Of a DNA stretch of 64,000 nt, positions 43,836 through 51,850 are shown one piece after another. The notes under the pieces are model-generated. The model worked only from the letters and a program-made list of their open reading frames with translations, was not told where the DNA came from and made no database searches. The translations under genes and the position numbers were made by a program. The stretch spans positions 1,494,119 to 1,558,118 of the forward strand of contig NC_014297.1 of NCBI RefSeq assembly GCF_000196895.1, read 5' to 3'. Positions within the stretch are counted from its first letter, which is position 1; each line of letters opens with the position of its first letter. Origin of the DNA: Halalkalicoccus jeotgali B3. Its GTDB lineage: Archaea > Halobacteriota > Halobacteria > Halobacteriales > Halalkalicoccaceae.

Positions 43836-44039
43836 ATGAGATACACGCTCTCGGAGGCGCGCTCGTCGCCGGTGGCGTTGGCCGTGTTTCTGTTGGGTCT
43901 TGCAGTGTTCGTGTTCGCACTCGCGTTCGCGGACGGCTCGTGGGGCGCGCCGGTGGGCTCCCCCGAGTGGCTCCTCGGGGCGGGGTTCGCGGCGCTGGCC
44001 GTGATCCTGGGCGTTCGGTCGTGGTTAGGTGGCGGGTAG
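43836..44039 (+). CDS. Small two-helix membrane protein of unknown function
   Basis: The 67-residue protein has two hydrophobic segments (PVALAVFLLGLAVFVFALAF and WLLGAGFAALAVILGVRSWL). A TATA-like AAAAATATTTG at 43802-43812 lies 24-34 bases before the chosen ATG, supporting this start rather than the ATG 42 bases upstream. It is divergent from menA and sits within the men region, but its function is unknown. Confidence 0.6.
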   Translation: MRYTLSEARSSPVALAVFLLGLAVFVFALAFADGSWGAPVGSPEWLLGAGFAALAVILGVRSWLGGG

Positions 44040-44053
44040 CTTCCGGGTGGGTC

Positions 44054-44503
44054 TCAGACCTCGGTTCGTGACTCCTTTCGGCTGGTCAGTCGCTCGGGGA
44101 CGAGCCGGAAGTACTCGAACGACACCGTTCGTGGCGGCTCACCGAAGACGTCGACGATCGGGATGTGGACCCGTTCGAGCCCCTGTAGGGTCTCGGTGGC
44201 GATCGGTTCGGCCGTCGTCTTCTCAAGGCGACCGACCGCGATGACGCTCTCCCAAGCGTCGTCTTCGTGCCCGTAGGTCACGAACGTGACCGTCCGGCCC
44301 GCCACGTCGCCTTTCTCCCGGTCCGAGCCCACCGCGAGACGGAAGTAGAAGGTGGTCTCGGTCGCGTCGTAGCCGTAGGAAACCGGGATCGCGTGTGGCG
44401 GGTCGTCGGCCGGCGTCGGAACGGATATGACGCCGGTCCCGCCGGTTCCGAGGAAGGCGTCGCGCTCGTCGTCATCCATCTCGACGGGAGTCCGCTCGTC
44501 CAT
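44054..44503 (-). CDS. Pyridoxamine 5'-phosphate oxidase-family flavin-binding protein
   Basis: The 149-residue protein has the split-barrel pattern: a first helix MDDDERDAFLGTGGTGVISV, then PHAIPVSYGYDATETTFYFRL and TVTFVTYGHEDDAWESVIAVGRLE. Proteins of this kind bind FMN or F420 or haem. It lies between the menA and menB transcripts on the same strand, so a link with menaquinone redox chemistry is possible but not shown. Confidence 0.85.
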   Translation of the reverse strand: MDERTPVEMDDDERDAFLGTGGTGVISVPTPADDPPHAIPVSYGYDATETTFYFRLAVGSDREKGDVAGRTVTFVTYGHEDDAWESVIAVGRLEKTTAEPIATETLQGLERVHIPIVDVFGEPPRTVSFEYFRLVPERLTSRKESRTEV

Positions 44504-44596
44504 GCCGGCATTAGGGCCGGCGGGAACAAAAGCGTGGTCGGCAGTCCCATACCGTGATACTGTGTAGTAACTCCTCGCGCTCGCCGACGACGGGTC

Positions 44597-45508
44597 TCAG
44601 TAGTGCCAGGGGTACTCCGAGAAGTCGGGGTCACGTTTCTCCATGAAAGCGTCCCGACCCTCGCGGGCCTCGTCGGTCATGTAGCCCAGTCGGGTGGCCT
44701 CGCCGGCGAAGACTTGCTGGCCGACCATCCCGTCGTCGACCGCGTTGAACCCGAACTTCAACATTCGGATCGCGGTGGGGCTCTTCGAGGTGATCGCCTC
44801 GGCCCACTCTAGGGCGACGTCCTCTAAGTTCTCGTGAGCGACCACCTCGTTTGCCATGCCCATCTCCACTGCCTCCTCGGCGGAGTAGGTCTTTCCGAGG
44901 AAGAAGACCTCCCTGGCTTTCTTCTGGCCGATCTGGCGTGCGAGGTACGCGGAACCGAACCCGGCGTCGAAACTCGCCACGTCGGGGTCGGTCTGGAGGA
45001 ACTTCGCGTGTTCTTCCGAAGCGAGGGTCAGATCACAGATCACGTGCAGCGAGTGACCCCCGCCGACCGCCCACCCGGGCACCACGGCGATCACGGGTTT
45101 GGGCATAAAGCGGATGAGTCGCTGGACCTCGAGGATGTGGAGTCGTCCGGCTTTCGCCTCCCGAACCGTCTCGCTGTCGTCCTCGCCGGCCTCGTCCTCG
45201 CCGCGGTACTCGTAGCCCGATCCCCCGCGCACGGACTGATCGCCCCCCGAGCAGAAGGCCCAGCCGCCGTCGATCGCGGAGGGGCCGTTGCCGGTCAATA
45301 GGACACAGCCCACGTCGGTCTGTTTTCGCGCGTGGTCCAGCGCGCGATAGAGTTCATCGACCGTGCCGGGCCGGAAGGCGTTTCGCACCGCCGGTCGGTC
45401 GAAGGCGATCCGCACCGCGCCCGTTTCGGGCGCGCGGTGGTACGTAATGTCGTCGAAGTCGTTGTCGACGGGCTCCCAGCGGTCGGGATCGAAGAGTTCC
45501 GAAACCAT
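44597..45508 (-). CDS. menB: 1,4-Dihydroxy-2-naphthoyl-CoA synthase
   Basis: The 303-residue crotonase-fold enzyme has the oxyanion-hole sequences INGGW-like DGGWAFCSGGDQSVRGG and PGWAVGGGHSLHVICDL, the FDAGFGSAYLARQIGQKKAREVFFLG stretch typical of MenB, and the C-terminal Tyr-rich tail EYPWHY. It closes the second aromatic ring from o-succinylbenzoyl-CoA. The start MVSELFDPD was taken; an ATG nine codons upstream is less likely. It is 36 bases after menD. Confidence 0.95.
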   Translation of the reverse strand: MVSELFDPDRWEPVDNDFDDITYHRAPETGAVRIAFDRPAVRNAFRPGTVDELYRALDHARKQTDVGCVLLTGNGPSAIDGGWAFCSGGDQSVRGGSGYEYRGEDEAGEDDSETVREAKAGRLHILEVQRLIRFMPKPVIAVVPGWAVGGGHSLHVICDLTLASEEHAKFLQTDPDVASFDAGFGSAYLARQIGQKKAREVFFLGKTYSAEEAVEMGMANEVVAHENLEDVALEWAEAITSKSPTAIRMLKFGFNAVDDGMVGQQVFAGEATRLGYMTDEAREGRDAFMEKRDPDFSEYPWHY

Positions 45509-45544
45509 GCTCGCCGGTACGCAACCGGCCGACAAAAGCGCCCG

Positions 45545-47287
45545 TTATCCGAGGCGCTCGCCGACCCGCTCGTGGATCGCCTCGCGCCGTCGATGGCTCG
45601 CTTCCCCGTCGGTGCGTACCTCGATGACCTGCGTCCCGGAACTCGAAAGCGAGGCATCGTACGCGGCCTCAAAGCCCGAAAGCGAGTCCGTGCGGACGAA
45701 CTCGAACCCGTACAACTCGCCCGTCGGCGCGAAGTCGAGGCCGTGGGGGGTCTCGAACTGGTCGGTGAAGGGCGGGTCGAAGGCCTCGATGGGGAGCATA
45801 TGGAAGATGCCCCCGCCGTCGTTGTTGATGAGGACGATCGTGGCGTCGACCCCGCATCTGGAGAGCGCGAGCAGGCCGTTCGTGTCGTGGTAGTACGCCA
45901 GGTCACCCGTGACGAGCACGAGCGGGTCGTCGGTGGCGCTTCCGGCGCCCAGGGCGCTGGAGGTGATCCCGTCGATCCCGCTGGCACCGCGATTCCCGAG
46001 GACGGTTAGCTCGGCGTCTCGTGGTCGAGCGAAGCGGTCTGTGTCCCGGATCGGCATCGAGTTCGAGACGAAGACGGTCGCGGGGTCGGGCGCACCCGAG
46101 AAAACGCGTTCGAGGACCGCCCCCTCGAACAACTCGCCGGTTTCCTCGGCGATCGCCTTCCAGTATCGTGTTTCCGCCTCCGCGAAGCGTTCTCGCCACG
46201 TTCCGGGTTCGGGGGAGTCGAGATCAGCGGCGAGCGCGGAGGCGAGATCAGTCCCGTCGGCGACGACCAGATCCGTGGCCGTGAACGTCGCCTCGCGCCA
46301 CTCGCCGGCGGGGTCGACGACGATTTGGCGGGCCTCTCCGTCCCGGAGGTAGTTCCTGAGCGTCTTCGAGGTGGGCGAGGCACCGAAGCGAACGACGAGA
46401 TCCGGATCGGGCCACTCGACGCTCGCGAGCCACGAGTCGTAGCCGCCGATCACGGTCGCCCCGTCGGTCCCCGCAGTGCCAAAGCGCGCCCCCGAGAGCG
46501 GGTCGGCGAGGAGCGGAAACCCGGCCGCACGGGCGAGCCTACGGATCGCCCCGCCGTCGAGGGAATCGGAGGGCCCGGCGACGATCAGCCCGCGGTCCGC
46601 ACCGTCGATCGCCTCGACCAACGTCCGGCGATCGCGGGGAGCGATCGCCGGACGACCCGGCGTGACCGAGACGAACGGCCCCTCGCGACCCTCGACCGCG
46701 GTGGGGCGGCGCCTTGGGAAGTCGGCGGGAACGTCGTCGGTTTCGGTCGGTTCGAGCGGTTTGGCAAACGGGGCGTTGATGTGGACCGGTCCCGCTGGCG
46801 TGCCAGTACTCTCGGCGAGGGCTCGACAGACAGTCGTCCGAAGCGAGCGGAGCCGGCGCCCCTCGGGTGCGGGTTCGGGCAGTTCGCGGTAGCTCCGAAC
46901 GGCCTCGCCGTAGAGTTTCGTCTGGTCGATGGTCTGGTTCGCGCCCGAGTCGCGTAACTCGGCGGGACGATCCGCGGTCAACAGGAGCATCGGCACCCGC
47001 GACTGGGACGCCTCGATCACCGCGGGATGGAAGTTCGCGGCGGCGGTCCCGGAGGTACAGACCAGCGGCGTCGGCTCGCCGGTGCGTTTTGCCCGTCCGA
47101 GCGCGTAGAAGGCCGCCGAGCGCTCGTCGAGATGCGAGTGGACGGTGATCGAGTCGTGGGTCGAAAACGCCACCGTCAGCGGCGTCGATCGGCTGCCCGG
47201 CGCGAGACAGACGTCCTCGATACCCGAGGCGACGAGTTCGTCGACGACCGTCCGCCCCCAGAGGGTCGCACGATTCGGCGCGCTCAT
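45545..47287 (-). CDS. menD: SEPHCHC synthase (2-succinyl-5-enolpyruvyl-6-hydroxy-3-cyclohexene-1-carboxylate synthase)
   Basis: The 580-residue ThDP enzyme has CLAPGSRSTPLTVAF with the conserved Arg, the catalytic Glu region HSHLDERSAAFYALG, PLVCTSGTAAANFHPAVIEA, GNRGASGIDG, and the ThDP-binding GDLAYYHDTNG with INNDGGGIFHMLP. It adds 2-oxoglutarate to isochorismate. The start MSAPNRATLWG overlaps the menF stop by 4 bases; the longer open frame upstream is only menF in another frame. Confidence 0.96.
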   Translation of the reverse strand: MSAPNRATLWGRTVVDELVASGIEDVCLAPGSRSTPLTVAFSTHDSITVHSHLDERSAAFYALGRAKRTGEPTPLVCTSGTAAANFHPAVIEASQSRVPMLLLTADRPAELRDSGANQTIDQTKLYGEAVRSYRELPEPAPEGRRLRSLRTTVCRALAESTGTPAGPVHINAPFAKPLEPTETDDVPADFPRRRPTAVEGREGPFVSVTPGRPAIAPRDRRTLVEAIDGADRGLIVAGPSDSLDGGAIRRLARAAGFPLLADPLSGARFGTAGTDGATVIGGYDSWLASVEWPDPDLVVRFGASPTSKTLRNYLRDGEARQIVVDPAGEWREATFTATDLVVADGTDLASALAADLDSPEPGTWRERFAEAETRYWKAIAEETGELFEGAVLERVFSGAPDPATVFVSNSMPIRDTDRFARPRDAELTVLGNRGASGIDGITSSALGAGSATDDPLVLVTGDLAYYHDTNGLLALSRCGVDATIVLINNDGGGIFHMLPIEAFDPPFTDQFETPHGLDFAPTGELYGFEFVRTDSLSGFEAAYDASLSSSGTQVIEVRTDGEASHRRREAIHERVGERLG

Positions 47288-48651
47288 TCGCCCAGCGCGT
47301 CGAGGATCGGCCGGTATTTCAGCTGGACCTCGGCCCACTCCTCGTCGGGGTCGCTGTCGGCGACGATCCCGTTGCCCGCAAACAGCGTGAGGCGGGCGTC
47401 GCTGGCGACGCCCGACCGGATCGCCACGGCGAACTCGCCGTCGCCGTCGGCGTCGAACCAGCCCACGGGCGAGGCGTACCAGCCCCGATCGAAGGTCTCG
47501 GTCCCGCGGATCGTCTCCCACGCCCTCTCGGGGGGCAGACCGCCGACCGCGGGCGTGGGGTGGAGCGCCTCGACGATCGAGAGGACGTGTTCCTCGTCCG
47601 CGAGGTCGGCCCTGATGGGCGTCCGGAGGTGCTGGATCGTCGCGAGCTTCCTTACGGTGCGCTCGTCGACGCGAATCTCGCCGAGCGGTTCGAGTTGCTC
47701 GCGGATGGTGTCGACGACCACGCCCTGTTCGTGTCGGATCTTCTCGCTCTCGAAGAGCGAGCTCATCAGTTCGTGGTCCTCCTCGGGCGTCTCACCGCGC
47801 GCGACCGACCCCGCAAGCGCCTCCGTCTCGACGCGCCGTCCCGAAAGCGAGACCAGCCGTTCGGGCGGTGCGCCGAAGAAACTCGCCGCGTCGGTGGGTT
47901 CGATCAGGAAGCGGTAACACTCGGGGTAGGTCCGTCTGAGCCGTTCGAGCACGTCGGGAATCTCGATCCCGGAGGCGAGGTCGACTTCGAGCGACTGGGC
48001 GAGGACGACCTTTCGGAGCTCGCCCGCGGCGATGCGGTCGGTTGCGCGTTGGACCTGCCGGGTCCACTCCTCGCGGGAGGTCCGCAATCGGGTCCCGGCG
48101 ATGCCCGGCGAGCCGCCGCTTGGCTGCATCGCGGGGTGGGCGGCGAGCGCCGCGCGGACGTCTTCGAGTTCCCGCTTGACGTCCCCGACCGCGACGTCGG
48201 TCCCGGAGGCCGAAACCGTGAGCCACGTCGTCTCGTCGGTCCGGGTGAGCTGGATCCGGGGAACGACGAACTCGGCGGCCGGAAACCCCTCCCAGGGGGT
48301 GACGGGGTCGTGGCCGGCGTGAAAGGCTACGCCCCCGAAGGCCCGCGGGCGGGCGGGCGCGGGCAGGTCGTCGCCGCCGGCCAGCGCCGCGTTGGGCGAG
48401 GAAAACAGGCGCTCGGCGTCCGCACGGAGGGTCTCGAAGCGTTCGTCCCCCGTCGCGCGGAGCCGAGCGGCCGCGCCGCCGCCGGCGATCTCGAGACCGT
48501 GGGGGGCGGTCCAGTACACCCGCGGGGGCGCGCGATCGGCGAGAAACGAGCGATAGGAGAGGTCCACGACCTCGCAGGCCCGACTCACGACCGGCCCGCT
48601 CTCGTCCCCGGCGGACGCGATCGTCGGACCATCCCGGTCTGAGACGGTCAT
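47284..48651 (-). CDS. menF: Isochorismate synthase
   Basis: The 455-residue chorismate-binding enzyme has the usual core: LRKVVLAQSLEVDLASGIEI, CYRFLIEPTDAASFFGAPPERLVSL, ALAGSVARGETPEEDHELM, EKIRHEQGVVVDTIRE, LHPTPAVGGLPPERAWETI and RGWYASPVGWFDADGDGEF. It turns chorismate into isochorismate and starts the menaquinone pathway. The start MTVSDRDGPT was selected; an upstream ATG would extend across ORB repeats. menD follows with an overlap. Confidence 0.94.
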   Translation of the reverse strand: MTVSDRDGPTIASAGDESGPVVSRACEVVDLSYRSFLADRAPPRVYWTAPHGLEIAGGGAAARLRATGDERFETLRADAERLFSSPNAALAGGDDLPAPARPRAFGGVAFHAGHDPVTPWEGFPAAEFVVPRIQLTRTDETTWLTVSASGTDVAVGDVKRELEDVRAALAAHPAMQPSGGSPGIAGTRLRTSREEWTRQVQRATDRIAAGELRKVVLAQSLEVDLASGIEIPDVLERLRRTYPECYRFLIEPTDAASFFGAPPERLVSLSGRRVETEALAGSVARGETPEEDHELMSSLFESEKIRHEQGVVVDTIREQLEPLGEIRVDERTVRKLATIQHLRTPIRADLADEEHVLSIVEALHPTPAVGGLPPERAWETIRGTETFDRGWYASPVGWFDADGDGEFAVAIRSGVASDARLTLFAGNGIVADSDPDEEWAEVQLKYRPILDALGE

Positions 48652-48700
48652 TACCCGTTCTCGGGGTCCCGTCCCCTTCAGCGTACCTATCCGACAGTTG

Positions 48701-48742
48701 GACACCGTGTTTCCGGTGAAATACACCGGGTTTCCGGTGAAT
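48701..48742 (+). repeat. Two tandem ORB-like elements in the menF/orc1 spacer
   Basis: Two copies of the same 21-base element stand head to tail: ACACCGTGTTTCCGGTGAAA from 48702 and ACACCGGGTTTCCGGTGAAT from 48723. Both share the core GTTTCCGGTGAA with the elements at the origin. They lie between the menF start (48651) and the orc1 stop (48755), about 1.2 kb from the origin. They may bind Orc1 and titrate it or affect menF transcription (inference). Confidence 0.75.
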
Positions 48743-48754
48743 TCGGACCGAGAG

Positions 48755-49951
48755 TCAGCCCTGATCGACGAGGACGTCCCGAACGACCGTCGGGTCCTCG
48801 AGCAGCCGGTGTTTGGTGTAGCTCCCTTCGGCGCTGCCGCCGCTGTGGCGGGACTGTTCGATGATGTCGAGAAACGCGTGTTCCTTCAGGAGGTCACGAA
48901 CCCGACGCAGCGAGAGCGTATCGGTGCCCTCCTGCCTGCAGATCTCCTCGTAGACGTCGTATATCGCGGTCGTTCGGAACCCGTCGGTACCGGCATCGTT
49001 CAGCGAGAGGATCGTCAGCGCGTTGAGGACGTACCGCGAGTGGGGCGTCGACCCACGGATGAGTTCGCGAAACCGGTCGGTTTCGGCGCGCTTTCTGGCG
49101 TCGGTGACGAACCCCTCCTGCACCCGCTCGGCGCCCGTCGACTGGGCGATCTCGCCGGCATAGCGGAGGATGTCGATCGCCTTGCGGGCGTCGCCGTGTT
49201 CGCGGGCGGCCAGCGCCGCCGCCCGCGGGATCACGCCGCCGTCGAGGACACCCTCCCGGAAGGCGTCGCGTCGGGCCTCCATGATCTCGCCCAGCTGGGA
49301 GGCGTCGTAGGGTGGGAAGACGAACTCGCGTTCACAGAGGCTCGATTTCACCCGTTCGTCCATCCTGTCCTTGTACCGGATTTTGTTACTGATCCCGACG
49401 ACGCCGATCTTACAGTCGGTGAGCTTGCCCGCTTCGCCCGCCCGCGAGAGCTGCATGAGGATCGCGTCATCAGCGAGTTTATCGATCTCGTCGAGGAGGA
49501 TCAACACGACGTCGTAGCTCTCGTCGAGGATGCGCCAGAGGCGCTTGTAGTAGGTAGCGGTGCTGATCCCCTTGTCGGGGATGTTGATGCCGGTCGCCTG
49601 GGGGCGGTTGAGGCTGCTGGCGATCGTCTGGACGGCCTGGGTCTCGGTGGTGTCTTGGGCACAATCGACGTAGGCGAAGGCGGCGGTCACGCCCTCGCTC
49701 TCGGCTGCGTCGACCAGCCGCCCGGAGACGTGTTTCGCACACAGCGATTTGCCGGTCCCGGTCTTCCCGTAGATGAGGATGTTGCTCGGACTCTGCCCGA
49801 AGATCGCGGGGTTGACGGCGTTTGCGAGCAGCTTGATCTCCTCGTCGCGTCCGACGATCCGGCCCTCGTCGGGGAGGTGGTTGATCTCCAAGAGCTCCTT
49901 GTTGACGAAGATGGGGTCATCGCGAATGAACAACTCGTCCGTCTCGACCAT
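48755..49951 (-). CDS. orc1: Orc1/Cdc6-type replication initiator
   Basis: The 398-residue initiator has an AAA+ domain with Walker A IYGKTGTGKSLCAKHV, Walker B VLILLDEIDKLADDA, sensor 1 GVVGISNKIRYKDRM and an Arg in SSLCEREFVFPPY, then a C-terminal winged-helix domain (from about residue 300: HSRYVLNALTILSL ... LRRVRDLLKEHAFLDII) that binds ORB DNA. The start MVETDELFIRDDPIF is used; an ATG upstream would include ORB sequence. The gene's promoter contains an ORB (49957-49977), so autoregulation is likely. Confidence 0.96.
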   Translation of the reverse strand: MVETDELFIRDDPIFVNKELLEINHLPDEGRIVGRDEEIKLLANAVNPAIFGQSPSNILIYGKTGTGKSLCAKHVSGRLVDAAESEGVTAAFAYVDCAQDTTETQAVQTIASSLNRPQATGINIPDKGISTATYYKRLWRILDESYDVVLILLDEIDKLADDAILMQLSRAGEAGKLTDCKIGVVGISNKIRYKDRMDERVKSSLCEREFVFPPYDASQLGEIMEARRDAFREGVLDGGVIPRAAALAAREHGDARKAIDILRYAGEIAQSTGAERVQEGFVTDARKRAETDRFRELIRGSTPHSRYVLNALTILSLNDAGTDGFRTTAIYDVYEEICRQEGTDTLSLRRVRDLLKEHAFLDIIEQSRHSGGSAEGSYTKHRLLEDPTVVRDVLVDQG

Positions 49952-49956
49952 ACCCC

Positions 49957-50399
49957 ACACCACGTTTCCGGTGAAATAGCGCTTGTGTTTCGCCTCGGCG
50001 GACGGCCAAGCGACGCGAGCGCACACACACCGGGTTTCCGGTGAAACGGGAATTGAGGGCGAGTTACCCTCCAATCGAAGCCGGGGTGTGGGACGAACGT
50101 CGAACGGGGAACGGGGAACGGGGAACGGGGAACGGGGAACGATCCGGGCGCAGGTTCGGTCGGTAGTAGGCGAACGTTGAAGACGGCTCGAAGCGGCCCT
50201 GAGTGGCCATTCAGATGGAGAGTCGAGCCACGACGCGATCGAAGATCGCCTCCTTTCCTATTTTTGCGATCTACTTAATGAACTATACACTGGCTATAAT
50301 ACATATACTATTCGATACCGTCGAGCGTATCGCTCGGAAAGGCCGAATTCCGATGGGGTCCCTAACTGCCCTCGTTTCACCGGAAACCCGGTGTGTGTG
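49957..50399. other. Chromosomal replication origin with ORB elements and AT-rich unwinding region
   Basis: Three ORB-like elements occur: 49957-49977 and 50027-50047 on the plus strand and 50374-50394 on the minus strand. The last two lie in an exact 27-base inverted repeat (50022-50048 / 50373-50399) ending in CACACACA / GTGTGTGT. Between them is an AT-rich tract (about 50252-50327, for example ACTTAATGAACTATACACTG and TATAATACATATACTATTC). This arrangement beside an orc1 gene is the haloarchaeal origin architecture. There is no gene in the 529 bases between 49952 and 50480. A hairpin-like ATTGAGGG/CCCTCCAAT (50052-50075), and the near palindrome CTGAGTGGCCATTCAG (50199-50214), are also inside. 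Confidence 0.88.
50106..50140 (+). repeat. Five tandem 7-base repeats inside the origin
   Basis: Five perfect copies of GGGGAAC (50106-50112, 50113-50119, 50120-50126, 50127-50133, 50134-50140), preceded by the remnant CGAAC. They sit between the left ORB and the AT-rich tract. Short direct repeats of this kind can bind proteins or form G-rich structures; a role in initiation is only inferred. Copy number may vary between strains by slippage. Confidence 0.85.
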
Positions 50400-50480
50400 T
50401 CGAGCCAGCAACCGATCGGACGGTGTCGGGACGCCGTTCTCTCGGGCGGGTTCGTAGTCCGGCGGATCGTTTCGCCCGAC

Positions 50481-51077
50481 TCAGCCGTACCGTTCCTCGT
50501 TCCACGGGTCGGCGGTGTTCGAGTAGCCGCGGTTCTCCCAGAACCCGCGTTCGGGCTCGGTGAGGAACTCGATACCGTCGACCCATTTCGCGCCCTTGTA
50601 GGCGTACTTGTGAGGTGTCACCACGCGAAGCGGTCCACCGTGTTCCGGCGGCAAGGGCTCGCCGTCGAACTCCCACGTCAACAGGACCTCCTCGCGCAGA
50701 CAGTCGTCGAGCGGGAGGTTCGTTGTGTACCCGTCGAGCGCGGAGAACATGACGTGAACCGCATCGTCATGGATTCCAGCGCGGTCGGCGAGTTCGGGGA
50801 ACGGGATACCGGTGAACTCGCAGTCGAACTTGCTCCAACCGGTGACACAGTGAAAGTCCTGGCGCTGGGTCGTCGTGGGGAGGTCAGTAAACTCCTCCCA
50901 CGAGAACGAACGGTCCTCCGCTACGGCACCCGTGACGGTAAATTCCCACGATGTGGGATCGAACTCCGGAACGGGCCCCTTCGAGAGGACTGGAAACGCC
51001 GAGGTCTCGCGTTGACCCGGCGGTAGCCGGTCCTCCCCGAACTCCCGATAGAGCTCCGTGACATCGGTCGCGTTCAT
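50481..51077 (-). CDS. Sulfite-oxidase-like molybdopterin oxidoreductase
   Basis: The 198-residue protein carries the oxidoreductase molybdopterin-binding fold: WEFTVTGAVAEDRSFSWEEF, the Mo-ligand Cys in DFHCVTGW (about residue 77), then FSALDGYTTNLPLDD, PLPPEHGGPLRVVTPHKYAYKGAKWVDGIEF. It is shorter than bacterial MsrP and has no signal peptide in the chosen frame (start MNATDVTELYR). Other molybdenum genes (fdhF, yqeC, mobA) lie within 13 kb. The substrate is unknown. Confidence 0.87.
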   Translation of the reverse strand: MNATDVTELYREFGEDRLPPGQRETSAFPVLSKGPVPEFDPTSWEFTVTGAVAEDRSFSWEEFTDLPTTTQRQDFHCVTGWSKFDCEFTGIPFPELADRAGIHDDAVHVMFSALDGYTTNLPLDDCLREEVLLTWEFDGEPLPPEHGGPLRVVTPHKYAYKGAKWVDGIEFLTEPERGFWENRGYSNTADPWNEERYG

Positions 51078-51227
51078 GGGTACTACGAGTCGACCGACGA
51101 CCGTATGCTTACCGAACCGGCCGGGGCGCGAAGCGGTGTTTATCGATTCGTTGATTTCCTTTCGTATTTCGAGATGATTTCTCCCGTCAGAGTTAAATAC
51201 GCCTCTATCGAAGCCCCGGTTGTTCCG

Positions 51228-51440
51228 ATGCCGAAAGTAGAAATCACCGTCCCGGAGCACCTCGAGATGCAGATCGCACAGATGGTCGATCAGGGCGAGT
51301 TCGCGACCCGCGAGGAAGCGATCGAGGACCTGCTCTCTGCCGGATTGAAAGCGTATAAGACGAGCGGTCCACAGATGGACGAAGAGCCCACGCTCGAGGA
51401 TGACGGAATGATGGGCCACGACGACGAGTACGTCTTCTGA
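51228..51440 (+). CDS. Ribbon-helix-helix (CopG-like) DNA-binding protein
   Basis: The 70-residue protein starts PKVEITVPEHLEMQIAQMVDQGEFATREEAIEDLLSAGL, a strand followed by two helices as in ribbon-helix-helix repressors, and ends in an acidic tail (DEEPTLEDDGMMGHDDEYV) common in haloarchaea. The short start MPKVEI is favoured because it opens the first strand; a longer frame upstream crosses AT-rich promoter DNA (GAGTTAAATACG, about 30 bases before). It is probably a transcription regulator. Confidence 0.82.
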   Translation: MPKVEITVPEHLEMQIAQMVDQGEFATREEAIEDLLSAGLKAYKTSGPQMDEEPTLEDDGMMGHDDEYVF

Positions 51441-51517
51441 ATCGGCCGAGGCCGGTGACGGAGGGACGGGCCAGGCGGGAAATTCTTAACACGCCGTCCG
51501 TCATAGCGGTAGATACG

Positions 51518-51796
51518 ATGCACAAGGACGAACTTCTGGAGCTTCACGATCAGATGGTCTCCATCATGGAGTACTTCAAACGACAGGAGGATGTCGACGA
51601 GGAACTCTTCGCCCCCTACGAACAGCTCGACGTCGACCCCTCGCACGTTCACAAGTCCAAAAGCGAGCACAAACACGCCGTGTTCGTCCTGGGCAACGCG
51701 CTCGCGAACGCCATGAGCAACGACGAGTTCTCCAGTGCCGGCCGGATCGGCAAGCGCATGGCCGAACTCGCCGACGACGCCGAGCGAAAGATTTAA
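51518..51796 (+). CDS. UPF0058 family protein
   Basis: The 92-residue helical protein starts HKDELLELHDQMVSIMEYF and contains HVHKSKSEHKHAVFVLGNALANAM, the UPF0058 signature with conserved His. It has no catalytic motif. UPF0058 proteins are found in nearly all haloarchaea, usually next to other small genes, with unknown function. Confidence 0.88.
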   Translation: MHKDELLELHDQMVSIMEYFKRQEDVDEELFAPYEQLDVDPSHVHKSKSEHKHAVFVLGNALANAMSNDEFSSAGRIGKRMAELADDAERKI

Positions 51797-51850
51797 TCTA
51801 AATTCTTGTATGTAGGAAGAATAATGTATTAGTGACGTCTCTCGACCGGC

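Noticed and set aside
50100-50141. Possible CRISPR-like repeat
   Set aside because: The units are 7 bases with no spacers; it is a simple tandem repeat in the origin.
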